A stretch of DNA of 64,000 bases, from positions 49,733 through 113,732 of the forward strand of contig NZ_JAJSOH010000023.1 of assembly GCF_021277265.1 (NCBI RefSeq), in the 5' to 3' direction. The notes beneath the pieces were generated by a model. That model saw only the letters and a list, made by a program, of their open reading frames with translations. It was not told the DNA's origin and did not search any database. Every line of letters begins with the position of its first letter. Positions within the stretch are counted from its first letter, which is position 1. The position numbers were made by a program, and so were the translations under genes. This document shows, one piece after another, positions 42,988 to 52,691 of this stretch. Origin of the DNA: Kineosporia rhizophila (GTDB lineage: Bacteria; Actinomycetota; Actinomycetes; Actinomycetales; Kineosporiaceae).

Positions 42988-43860
42988 CTACGCCTTGCTG
43001 TCGAGAGCGTCGAGGGCCAGGTTGAGCTCCAGCACGTTCACGCCCGGCTCACCCATGAACCCCAGCCCCCGGCCCGCGGTGTACTCCTTCACCAGTTTCT
43101 GCACCTCGCCAGTGTCCACGCCGCGCTCCCGCGCCACGCGCGCGACCTGCAGGCCGGCGTAGTCCACGCTGATCTGCGGGTCCAGGCCGCTGGCGCTGGC
43201 GGTGACCGCGTCGGCCGGCACGGCCGGGGTGTCGGGCGCGTCGCCGCGCACCGGGGTGGTCACGTAGCCGGTGTACTCGGTGTCCGGCTTCGCGCACTCC
43301 ACCTCGACGCCCTGGTACCGGGCCAGGAACGGGGTGGTGCAGGCCTCGTTCAGGCTCACCACGCGGGTGACCGGGCCGGTCGCCCCGTCGGCGTGCCACA
43401 CCCCCAGCACGGCGCCCACCCCGGAAGGGGTGCAGTAGGGGCGGGAACCGTCCACGCCCTCCAGTTCGCCGACCGCCAGGCTGCGCGAGCAGATCTGGGT
43501 GAGCAGGCTCTGCGAGGCGTTCTCCTCGTCGGCACTCAGGGTGTCGACGACGTCTTCCGGCCCGAGGTTGGAGGCGCTGGTGGAGAGGGGGTCGTAGCCG
43601 TCCCCGGCCGCCGACGGCCGGGACTGGAAGTACTGCGGCAGGGCCGACCCCTCGGAGTCCACGAAAGCCTGACCCACGAGGGCGGAACCAACAGGCCCAC
43701 CCTCGTCCTCAAGCAGTGAACCGTTCGCCTTGCCCTTCAGGCCGGGCACCTGGGCCACGGCGGTGATCAGCAGCGGGTAGGCCAGGCCGAGCAGCACGGT
43801 CAGGACCAGCAGGACGCGTACCGCGGCCAGGTGCTGGCCGATCCACGATGGAAGTCGCAT
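42988..43860 (-). CDS. kdpC: Kdp potassium ATPase subunit C with an insertion
   Basis: KdpC is a single-pass periplasm-facing subunit that stabilises the ATPase. The 290-residue protein has TM helix (about 16-36), conserved PQYFQSRPSAA, and the C-terminal LDPQISVDYAGLQVARVA and FMGEPGVNVLELN blocks. Usual length is about 190-200. The excess is an insertion at about 101-205 containing four Cys (124, 143, 174, 189), which on the outer face could form two disulfides. The gene lies between kdpB and kdpD with short spacing. Confidence 0.95.
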   Translation of the reverse strand: MRLPSWIGQHLAAVRVLLVLTVLLGLAYPLLITAVAQVPGLKGKANGSLLEDEGGPVGSALVGQAFVDSEGSALPQYFQSRPSAAGDGYDPLSTSASNLGPEDVVDTLSADEENASQSLLTQICSRSLAVGELEGVDGSRPYCTPSGVGAVLGVWHADGATGPVTRVVSLNEACTTPFLARYQGVEVECAKPDTEYTGYVTTPVRGDAPDTPAVPADAVTASASGLDPQISVDYAGLQVARVARERGVDTGEVQKLVKEYTAGRGLGFMGEPGVNVLELNLALDALDSKA

Positions 43861-43870
43861 TTCCGTTTCC

Positions 43871-45967
<2,097 letters not shown>

Positions 45968-45989
45968 CTCTTCAGTCCCTCAGGGGTTC

Positions 45990-47654
45990 TCAGCTCAGTC
46001 CCTCGGCGATCGGGCCGAGAGCAAGGGCCGGCAGGAAGGTCAGGGCCACGACGACGAGGACCACGCCGACGAGCATCCCGACGAACAGCGGCTGGTAGGT
46101 CTTCAGCGTCCCGGCCGATTCCGGGGTGGGCCTCTGCTGGGCCAGCGAACCGGCCAGGGCGAGCACGAAGATGATCGGCAGCAGGCGGCCGAGCAGCATG
46201 CAGATGCCCAGGGCGGTGTTGTAGAAGCCGGTGTTGGCGCTCAGCCCGGCGAACGCCGAGCCGTTGTTGTTGCTGGCCGAGGTGAAGGCGTAGAGCACCT
46301 CGGAGAAACCGTGCGACCCGGCGCTGAGCATCGACTCGCGGGCCGTGCTGTCGGCCATCGCCACCGCGGTGCCGACCAGCACCAGCGCGGGGGTGGTGAG
46401 CAGGTACAGCGAGGCGAACTTGATCTCGCGGGAGCCGATCTTCTTGCCCAGGTACTCCGGGGTGCGCCCGACCATCAGGCCGGCCACGAACACCGTGATC
46501 ACGGCGATCACCAGCATCCCGTAGAGGCCGGAACCGGTGCCTCCGGGCGCGATCTCGCCGAGCATCATGTTCAGCATGGTCAGGCCGCCGCCGAACGAGG
46601 TGTACGAGGAGTGGAACGAGTTCACCGCACCGGTCGAGGTCAGCGTGGTGGCCGCGCCGAAGGTGGCCGAGTTCAGCACGCCGAAGCGGGTGTCGGTGCC
46701 CTCGGTGGCCGCGCCCGCCGCCGCCGGGACGGTGTTGCCGCCGCCCAGGCCGTTGCTCAGGTTCAGCAGGACGATGCTGGCCAGCGCGATGATGCTCATC
46801 GCGGCGAGGATCGCGTAGCCCTGCCGGGTGCTGCCGACCATCCGGCCGAAGGCCCGCGGCAGGCTCACCGGGATCAGCAGGATCAGGAAGATCTGCAGCC
46901 AGTTGGTCCAGGTGGTGGGGTTGGACAGCGGGTGGGCGCTGTTCACGTTCCAGAAGCCGCCGCCGTTGGTGCCGAGCAGCTTGATCGCTTCCTGGCTGGC
47001 CGCCGGGCCACCCGGAACGGTCTGGGCGCCGCCGGCCAGGGTCTGCAGTTCGGTGCCGGCCGAGAGGCTCTGCACCGCGCCGCCGGCGATGAACACGATC
47101 GCCGCGGCTGCCGCGACGGGCAGCAGGACGCGCAGGCAGATCCGGACCAGGTCGACCCAGAAGTTGCCCAGGTGCTCGGTCCGGCTCCGGGCGAAGCCCC
47201 GGGTCAGGGCGACGGCCACGGCGATGCCGACGGCGGCGGAGGTGAAGTTCTGCACCGCCAGACCGGTCATCTGCACCAGGTGGCCCATGGTCGACTCACC
47301 CGAGTACGCCTGCCAGTTGGTGTTGGCCACGAAGCTGACCGCGGTGTTCCAGGACAGGTCGGGGGCCACCCCGTCGAACCCGAGGGAGAGCAGCAGCCGG
47401 CCCTGCAGGCGCATCAGCAGGTAGAGGAAGAGCAGGGAGACCAGGGAGAAGGCGAGCACGCTGCGGGCGTAGACGCCCCACGGCTGCTCGGCCTCCGGGT
47501 CGACCCCGATCACCCTGTACAGGCCGCGCTCGAGCCGGGAGTGCCGGGTGGAGGTGAAGACGCGGTAGAGGTAGTCGCCGGCCGGCCGGTTCACGGCCGC
47601 CAGCACGACGACGAGCGACACCACGAAGATGACGCCCGCGGTGGTTGAGCTCAT
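45990..47654 (-). CDS. kdpA: Kdp potassium ATPase channel-like subunit A
   Basis: KdpA forms the K+ selectivity filter. The 554-residue protein has about ten TM helices and filter motifs such as TNGGGFWNVNSAHPL and SNNNGSAF. ATG 47654 shares its A with the kdpF stop (TGATG), so translation is coupled. Confidence 0.97.
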   Translation of the reverse strand: MSSTTAGVIFVVSLVVVLAAVNRPAGDYLYRVFTSTRHSRLERGLYRVIGVDPEAEQPWGVYARSVLAFSLVSLLFLYLLMRLQGRLLLSLGFDGVAPDLSWNTAVSFVANTNWQAYSGESTMGHLVQMTGLAVQNFTSAAVGIAVAVALTRGFARSRTEHLGNFWVDLVRICLRVLLPVAAAAAIVFIAGGAVQSLSAGTELQTLAGGAQTVPGGPAASQEAIKLLGTNGGGFWNVNSAHPLSNPTTWTNWLQIFLILLIPVSLPRAFGRMVGSTRQGYAILAAMSIIALASIVLLNLSNGLGGGNTVPAAAGAATEGTDTRFGVLNSATFGAATTLTSTGAVNSFHSSYTSFGGGLTMLNMMLGEIAPGGTGSGLYGMLVIAVITVFVAGLMVGRTPEYLGKKIGSREIKFASLYLLTTPALVLVGTAVAMADSTARESMLSAGSHGFSEVLYAFTSASNNNGSAFAGLSANTGFYNTALGICMLLGRLLPIIFVLALAGSLAQQRPTPESAGTLKTYQPLFVGMLVGVVLVVVALTFLPALALGPIAEGLS

Positions 47655-47743
47655 CAGAACTTCTCCGGGAAGAGCAGGGCGGCCAGGAGGAAGACGGTCA
47701 GGCCGGCGGCGATCACCAGGCCGGCCAGGTTCACGAGGGTCAC
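47654..47743 (-). CDS. kdpF: Kdp ATPase small subunit F
   Basis: A 29-residue single-helix peptide starting GTG 47743 (MTLVNLAGLVIAAG, ending LLFPEKF) has the pattern of KdpF, including the terminal FPEKF. GGAG lies 7 bp upstream. Its stop overlaps the kdpA start. It stabilises the KdpABC complex in the membrane. Confidence 0.93.
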   Translation of the reverse strand: MTLVNLAGLVIAAGLTVFLLAALLFPEKF

Positions 47744-47823
47744 AGTCGCTCCACCCCTCGGACGATCAGGGCCAGGGCGCCGAAGAGCGCTCCGGTCACC
47801 ACCAGGTACACCAGGTCAAGCAC
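47740..47823 (-). CDS. 27-residue membrane microprotein overlapping kdpF
   Basis: From GTG 47823 (ribosome site GAGGGA) a 27-residue peptide runs MLDLVYLVVTGALF to IVRGVERL. It consists of one TM helix and a short basic tail. Its stop overlaps the kdpF GTG as GTGA, so it is the first gene of the kdp operon. It could be an extra Kdp subunit or a leader peptide. Similar short ORFs sit at this place in other actinobacteria as I recall; function is unknown. Confidence 0.72.
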   Translation of the reverse strand: MLDLVYLVVTGALFGALALIVRGVERL

Positions 47824-47851
47824 TGCTGATCCCTCACTCGGATTGCGGGTC

Positions 47852-47929
47852 GCCCGGCTTCCTGCCGGGCTCCACCAGCACACCTCTGCGCGTTCGGGAA
47901 GGGCAGATGCGTTGACAGTCTCTTGACTG
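47852..47929 (-). promoter_or_regulatory. kdp leader hairpin and dyad
   Basis: Between the microprotein and the divergent XRE gene lie a 7-bp hairpin GCCCGGC/GCCGGGC (47852-47870) and the dyad CAGTC-TCTT-GACTG (47916-47929) in the least GC-rich part. They are candidates for a leader structure and a KdpE or promoter site. No c-di-AMP riboswitch consensus is present. Confidence 0.4.
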
Positions 47930-48208
47930 GTTTTGCAAAGATCCCGACAGCTTCTTGACGCCTCGGCCCAGAGCCCTCGCATCCGGGTCCTGACCTGGCG
48001 TGATGCGCGCCACAAGGGCGTGCTGACAGGGAGTGGTCGAGCGCTTCAAACGTGCGCCTCGGTAACCGTCAGTTACGCGCGGTGACGGATATGGCAACGG
48101 CAATGCAATGGCTCTGGGGAATCCGTCAAACCCGACTTAACCTGATTCGGGATTTCGGGAACCGGCTCGGCCCACAAGGCCGGGAGGTCCGAGGAGATGG
48201 AGCGGCGT

Positions 48209-49423
48209 GTGATTGCGGTCGAACGCTGGACAGGGCGGGAAACCCGGGCGCTGCGCCGGGCGCTGCGGATGACGGTCATCGGGTTCGCCGACCACCTGGG
48301 GGTGGCGGTCCGCACGGTGAGCAACTGGGAGGCGCGCGGCGCCGACATCGAGCCGCTGCCGGAGATGCAGGCTGCGCTGGACACCGCGCTGAGCCGGGCC
48401 AGCCGTGAGTCGGTGCACCGCTTCCAGGCCTTCCTCGGCACCGGTGAGCAGACCGAGTTCGACCCGGCCCCGCTGCCGGAGGGGCGGCGCGGCGCGGTCC
48501 GGCCCTCGCTGCCGGTCAGCGCGCAGGTGATCGACGAGCTGACCACCCTGCGGGCCTCGCTGGTCCGCTCCGACTCGATGCTCGGCCCGGGGCGCCTGAT
48601 CGCGACGGTGGGGGAGCAGGTGTCGAACGTCCAGGACATGCTGGGGTCCGCTCGGGGGGACCTCAGGCGTCGGGTGTTCGACCTGGCCACCCTCTACGCG
48701 GAGTTCCAGGGGTGGCTGTTCGAGGACGCCGGTCAGTCGGTGCGCAGCGGGGCCTGGACGGGGCGCTCCGTGGAGTGGGCCCAGGCCAGCGAGAACAGCG
48801 ACCTGGCCGCGTACACGCTGATGCGCCGGGCCCAGCAGGCCGCCGCGGGGCAGGAGTCCTCGCTGGCGATCGGCCTGGGCGAGGCGGCCGAGCGCCGGGC
48901 CGGCTCGGCGCCGCGGATCCGGGCGGCCGCCGCCCAGCAGCGGGCCGCCGGGCTGGCCATCGAGGGCGACGAGACCGGGGCCCTGCAGGCCATGGACGAC
49001 GCGCTGGACCTGGTGCAGGAGGATCCCGGGCCGGCCGTGGCCGACCAGTGGTCGCTGGCCGAGTGGTGCACCGAGGGGTACGTGGCCGCGCAGCGGGCGA
49101 ACGTGCTGATCACCCTGGGCCGGGCGCAGGACGCGGTGGACTCCTACGACCGGGCGCTGACCGAGTGGCCGCAGGAGTACCGGCGCGAGCGCGGGCTGCA
49201 CATGGCCCGCAAGTCCAAGGCGCTGGCCATGCTGCGGCGGATCGACGAGGCGGTGGACGTGGGCAGCCAGGCGCTGGAGATCGCGGTCGACACCGGGTCG
49301 CGGCGCACCCTGGACGAACTGCAGGCGATGACCGACGTGGCGGCCGACCAGGACATCGCCGACCGGCGGGTGATCGAGTTCGGCGAGTCGCTGGTCGGGG
49401 CCGTGCAGGCGGGATCGCAGTGA
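48209..49423 (+). CDS. XRE-family regulator with TPR-like domain, paralogue of 27329
   Basis: The 404-residue product shares its N-terminus (VIAVERWTGRETRALRRALR) and HTH (about 16-45, FADHLGVAVRTVSNWE) with the protein encoded at 27329-28987. It lacks the long linker of that paralogue. The rest is helical with TPR-like spacing. Comparison with the paralogue favours GTG 48209 over ATG 48197, whose ribosome site GAGGAG touches it; GGAG is 12 bp before the GTG. The stop overlaps the RibD-like gene start (GTGA), indicating co-translation. It is divergent from kdp, which it might regulate. Confidence 0.88.
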   Translation: MIAVERWTGRETRALRRALRMTVIGFADHLGVAVRTVSNWEARGADIEPLPEMQAALDTALSRASRESVHRFQAFLGTGEQTEFDPAPLPEGRRGAVRPSLPVSAQVIDELTTLRASLVRSDSMLGPGRLIATVGEQVSNVQDMLGSARGDLRRRVFDLATLYAEFQGWLFEDAGQSVRSGAWTGRSVEWAQASENSDLAAYTLMRRAQQAAAGQESSLAIGLGEAAERRAGSAPRIRAAAAQQRAAGLAIEGDETGALQAMDDALDLVQEDPGPAVADQWSLAEWCTEGYVAAQRANVLITLGRAQDAVDSYDRALTEWPQEYRRERGLHMARKSKALAMLRRIDEAVDVGSQALEIAVDTGSRRTLDELQAMTDVAADQDIADRRVIEFGESLVGAVQAGSQ

Positions 49424-50157
49424 CGCTGACTCTCGGCGGCTCGGTGGCGGATCTGGTCGGCCGGGACGAGTGGGCGGCGGTGAACGCGCTCGGGCGGCCC
49501 TTCGTGGTGTACAAGTTCGCGGCCACCCTGGACGGCCGGATCGCCGCGGCGGACGGCACCAGTCAGTGGATCACCAGTGCGGCCAGCCGGGCCGAGGTGC
49601 ACCTGCTGCGGGCCGGTTGCGACGCCACCGTGGTGGGGTCGGGCACCCAGCAGGCGGACGACCCGAACCTCGCGGTGCGGGGGAACGACGACCCGCGGCT
49701 GGACCTGTCGGCGGTCCGGACCGAGGGGCAGCCCTACCGGGTGGTGGTCGACACCAATGCCCGCACCTCCGCGTCCGCGAAGGTTCTGGACGCTTCCGCA
49801 CCGACCATCATCGCGGTGGCCCCGGACGCCGCTGCCGGTCATCTGCAAGGCGCCGAGGTGATCCGGATACCTCGGGCCGAACAGGGGCTTTCGGTTCCGG
49901 CGCTGCTGGAGGCGCTGTACCAACGGGGAGTTCGGGCCGTGTTCCTGGAAGGCGGCCCCACCCTGGCCGGTTCGTTCATCGCCGCCCGCCTGGTCGACCG
50001 GGTGATCAACTACGTGGCCCCGGCCCTGCTCGGGTCGGGCAAGAGCGGCCTGCTCGACGCCGGGATCGGCACGATGGCCGACATCCTGCGGCTGGAGCTG
50101 CTCGACATCGCCCGGTCCGGGCCGGACCTGCGGCTGGTGGCGCGGCCGGCGTTCTGA
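49420..50157 (+). CDS. RibD C-terminal-like reductase (dihydrofolate-reductase fold)
   Basis: The 245-residue protein matches the reductase half of RibD/RibG. It shows VYKFAATLDGRIAAADGTSQWI, ATVVGSGTQQADDPNLAVR, YRVVVDTNAR and FLEGGPTLAGSF. The deaminase domain is missing and no other rib gene is near. It may reduce a riboflavin precursor or another heterocycle. GTG 49420 overlaps the regulator's stop, so its physiological link is to that XRE regulator rather than to the classic pathway. It uses NADPH by family analogy. Confidence 0.9.
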   Translation: MTLTLGGSVADLVGRDEWAAVNALGRPFVVYKFAATLDGRIAAADGTSQWITSAASRAEVHLLRAGCDATVVGSGTQQADDPNLAVRGNDDPRLDLSAVRTEGQPYRVVVDTNARTSASAKVLDASAPTIIAVAPDAAAGHLQGAEVIRIPRAEQGLSVPALLEALYQRGVRAVFLEGGPTLAGSFIAARLVDRVINYVAPALLGSGKSGLLDAGIGTMADILRLELLDIARSGPDLRLVARPAF

Positions 50158-50163
50158 GGCCGG

Positions 50164-50559
50164 TCAGGCTGCGGCGCAGGGCTTGTCGCGGGCGCCGGTG
50201 GCCAGTTCGGTGCCGGCCTCGCCGGTGACCTGGACGCCGGTGATCGCTGCATCGGCGTAGGCCAGCTCGGCGGCCGAGTCGCAGACCAGAAGGGCCAGGT
50301 CGGCCTCGTCGTCGGCCAGGCCGGTGCTGATCGCGACGCTGTGACAGTCGCCCACGATCTGGACCTGGGTGATCCGCGGATCGCTGAGCCGGCCGGCCAG
50401 GTCGGCGCCGGTGGCGCAGTCGGCGGGCCCCTGGGTGACGGCGGGGCTGGGAGCCGCCTCGTCGGGCTTGGTCTCCGAGGACGAGTCGCTGCAGCCGGCC
50501 AGCGTCAGGGCGGCGCCGGCCACGAACCAGCTGCCGATCAGGATCCCGGGGGACTTCAT
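50164..50559 (-). CDS. Small lipoprotein, last gene of the deacetylase operon
   Basis: The 131-residue product has a signal ending in lipobox LTLAGC (Cys23), a Ser/Glu/Pro linker and a small domain with four Cys (in PADCATG, VGDCHSV, LLVCDSA and KPCAAA). ATG 50559 overlaps the glycosyltransferase stop as ATGA, so it belongs to that operon. No family recognised. It is likely surface anchored. Confidence 0.8.
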   Translation of the reverse strand: MKSPGILIGSWFVAGAALTLAGCSDSSSETKPDEAAPSPAVTQGPADCATGADLAGRLSDPRITQVQIVGDCHSVAISTGLADDEADLALLVCDSAAELAYADAAITGVQVTGEAGTELATGARDKPCAAA

Positions 50560-51365
50560 GAGCGGGAGCGTAGTGCCTGTCTGGGGATGATTCGTGCATT
50601 CCGGCCACCCGCCGGGTGCGGGGTGGAGGAGTGGTCGGCGACGATGCGGCCGAGCAGGGCGCCCAGCCCGCCGGGGGCCCGGGCCTGGGTCCGGCCGCTG
50701 GTGGTGACCACCACCTCCGGCGCGCTCACCACCCGGAACCCGCGTCGGCGCACGGCCGCGATCAGCGCCGCGTCCTCGCCCGGCACCTGTTCCGGCCAGC
50801 CGCCGACCTCCAGGTAGGCGTCGGCCCGCACGGCCAGGTTGGCCCCGTAGACGTGGTCGTGACCGTTGACGTGCAGCCCGGCCGTGACGATCCGGCGGTA
50901 GGCCTCGCTGGTGCGGGAACTGACCAGAGGAGGACCGGCTTCCCAGCCGTTCACCCGCACCATCCCGGTGACCCCGGCCGCCCCGGAACCCAGGTAGGGC
51001 AGGTAGCGCCGCACCCAGTCGGCCGGGACGACGCTGTCGGCGTCGGTGGACAGCAGCCAGGTCTGCTCGAAAGGGATGCCGTAGGCGGCCAGTTCGCCGA
51101 GCCCGGCCATGGTCCCGGTCGCCCGGGCGGTGGCGACCGTGCCGGTCGCGACGGGGACCACCAGGCCCTCGACCAGCCGGGGCAGGTTCGAGAAGGCCCG
51201 GCGGGCAACCGCTTCGGTAGCGTCCTGGCAGCGATGGGCGACCAGGACGATTGCGGTGGGGATGCGGATACCGGTGACCGCGGTGATCACCGCCTCCAGG
51301 CAGGCCGGGACCAGGTCCTCCTCGTCCTTGGCCGGCACGACCACCACGAGACCGCCCGGTCTCAC
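50556..51365 (-). CDS. Family 2 glycosyltransferase
   Basis: The 269-residue protein has the GT-A start VVVVPAKDEEDLVPACL, metal-binding STDADS (about residue 100) and the acceptor-side GEDAAL motif. There are no TM helices. GTG 51365 overlaps the stop of the methyltransferase gene. It should transfer an activated sugar to a lipid or other acceptor. The operon partners (deacetylase, methyltransferase, acyl-CoA-dehydrogenase-like) suggest a modified glycolipid or similar glycoconjugate. Confidence 0.92.
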   Translation of the reverse strand: MRPGGLVVVVPAKDEEDLVPACLEAVITAVTGIRIPTAIVLVAHRCQDATEAVARRAFSNLPRLVEGLVVPVATGTVATARATGTMAGLGELAAYGIPFEQTWLLSTDADSVVPADWVRRYLPYLGSGAAGVTGMVRVNGWEAGPPLVSSRTSEAYRRIVTAGLHVNGHDHVYGANLAVRADAYLEVGGWPEQVPGEDAALIAAVRRRGFRVVSAPEVVVTTSGRTQARAPGGLGALLGRIVADHSSTPHPAGGRNARIIPRQALRSRS

Positions 51366-51919
51366 GGCTTCCTGAGGACGTCGAGCACGAACTCCTCGTC
51401 CACGTGCGTGACCAGGTGCCGCCAGCCGGGCCGGGCCCGCAGCCAGGTGTGGGTCTCGTCGCCGGAGAGGTAGGTGTCCTCGGAGGACGACCGCCAGTGG
51501 ACGACGATCAGGTCACCTCCCGGGGCAAGGGTGTCCCAGGCCTGGGCCAGTACCCGTTCGCGATCGGAAGGGTCCAGGTAGTAGAGGATCTCGGAGAGTA
51601 CGACGAGGTCGGCGTCCGTGATCCCGGAGACCGAGGGCAGACGGACCACGTCCCACTCCACGTTCGGCGGGACCTCGCCCGAACGGGCGTGCGCGACCGC
51701 GGTGGAACTGATGTCCGACGCGATCACGCGATCGGCCCGCTCGGCCAGGAGGCGGGTGAGAACACCGATGGAGCAGGCCGGTTCCCACACCAGGCGGTAC
51801 CTCTCCCGGGGGAGCGAGGCCACGGTCAGGGCGTACTTACGCCGCTCGTACCAGGATCCGCGGTAGTCCCAGGGGTCACTGTTCTCCTGGTAACGCTTCT
51901 CGAAATCGGTCGGTTGCAC
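51362..51919 (-). CDS. NodS-like SAM-dependent methyltransferase
   Basis: The 185-residue protein has FEKRYQENSDPWDYRGSWYERRKY, the typical N-terminus of NodS-like methyltransferases. The SAM loop EPACSIGVLT, acidic strand VIASDIS and LVVLSEILYYL follow. NodS methylates the amino group of a deacetylated chitooligosaccharide; here a deacetylase gene lies immediately upstream, so N-methylation of a deacetylated amino sugar is a reasonable inference. GTG 51919 starts 4 bp after the PIG-L stop. Confidence 0.92.
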   Translation of the reverse strand: MQPTDFEKRYQENSDPWDYRGSWYERRKYALTVASLPRERYRLVWEPACSIGVLTRLLAERADRVIASDISSTAVAHARSGEVPPNVEWDVVRLPSVSGITDADLVVLSEILYYLDPSDRERVLAQAWDTLAPGGDLIVVHWRSSSEDTYLSGDETHTWLRARPGWRHLVTHVDEEFVLDVLRKP

Positions 51920-51923
51920 GGAT

Positions 51924-52691
51924 CTAGGAGTTTCTCGGGACGAAGAACGGCTCCAGGCCGTCGGCGAACAGTTCCAGGACGTGCTCAGGCAGCACTGGAC
52001 CGAAATCTGGGAAGGGGGAGCGCAACTGGCTCGCGTGGGCCTCGATGGCCCGGCGCTTGGCCTGCCGTTCGGCCGTGGAGAGACAGACCACGGTCAGGTC
52101 GGCCAGCGGGACGCGCGGGTCGTCGGGCTGGATCGAGTGCCGCATCCAGATCGGGTACTGCCACAGCTCGACCCCGGTCCGGGCGGCGGCCAGCCGGGCG
52201 GCCCGGCCCACCGCCTGGTGGTCCGGGTGCGGATCTTCCGGCCAAGGGGCCAGCACCAGGCCGTTGCCGGGCAGGACGGCGGCGATGCGCTCGGTCACCT
52301 CCGCCTCGTGTGCGCTCGCCTCCCCGTCGGGGATGTCGAAGAACACCGGCTGGGCGCCTTTGCGGCAGAGCTGGCGGATCGCGTCCCACGTCTCCCGGCG
52401 GCGGCTGCGGGCGAGCTCACGCCGCTGCGTGGGGGTGGCCCCCGGATAGCCCGCCGCGCCGTCGGTCACGATGACGACGGTGGGGGTGCAGCCCGCGGTG
52501 GAGAGACGGTGCAGCAGACCGCCGGCGCCGAGCGACTCGTCGTCGGGGTGCGGGGCGATGACCGTGACCGGATCGCCGGCCGTGACCGGCAGCAGGCGAG
52601 GGCTGGGAGCGGCCTCCAGCCGGGGACGCCACCGGCTGGGCGGCAGGCCCGGTGCGGTGACCTCGGTGGCGGCCGGAAGCTGATCGGTCAT
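51924..52691 (-). CDS. PIG-L (LmbE-like) N-deacetylase
   Basis: The 255-residue protein has the zinc motif APHPDDESLGAGG (HPDDE at 48-52) and the second ligand in PHPDHQAVGRA. Members remove acetyl from N-acetylglucosaminyl groups in GPI, mycothiol or other glycoconjugates. Compared with MshB the rest differs, and no mycothiol genes are near. ATG 52691 overlaps the upstream gene stop (ATGA). The N-terminal 40 residues are a Pro-rich extension. Confidence 0.94.
   Translation of the reverse strand: MTDQLPAATEVTAPGLPPSRWRPRLEAAPSPRLLPVTAGDPVTVIAPHPDDESLGAGGLLHRLSTAGCTPTVVIVTDGAAGYPGATPTQRRELARSRRRETWDAIRQLCRKGAQPVFFDIPDGEASAHEAEVTERIAAVLPGNGLVLAPWPEDPHPDHQAVGRAARLAAARTGVELWQYPIWMRHSIQPDDPRVPLADLTVVCLSTAERQAKRRAIEAHASQLRSPFPDFGPVLPEHVLELFADGLEPFFVPRNS

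Noticed and set aside
40691..43162. 823-residue plus-strand open frame
   Set aside because: It is antisense to kdpD and has a low-information composition.
47824..48208. c-di-AMP (ydaO) riboswitch before kdp
   Set aside because: The conserved GGGGAGCC and GAACCCGUCAGCUAAC-like blocks are absent on the minus strand; only one hairpin and one dyad are seen.
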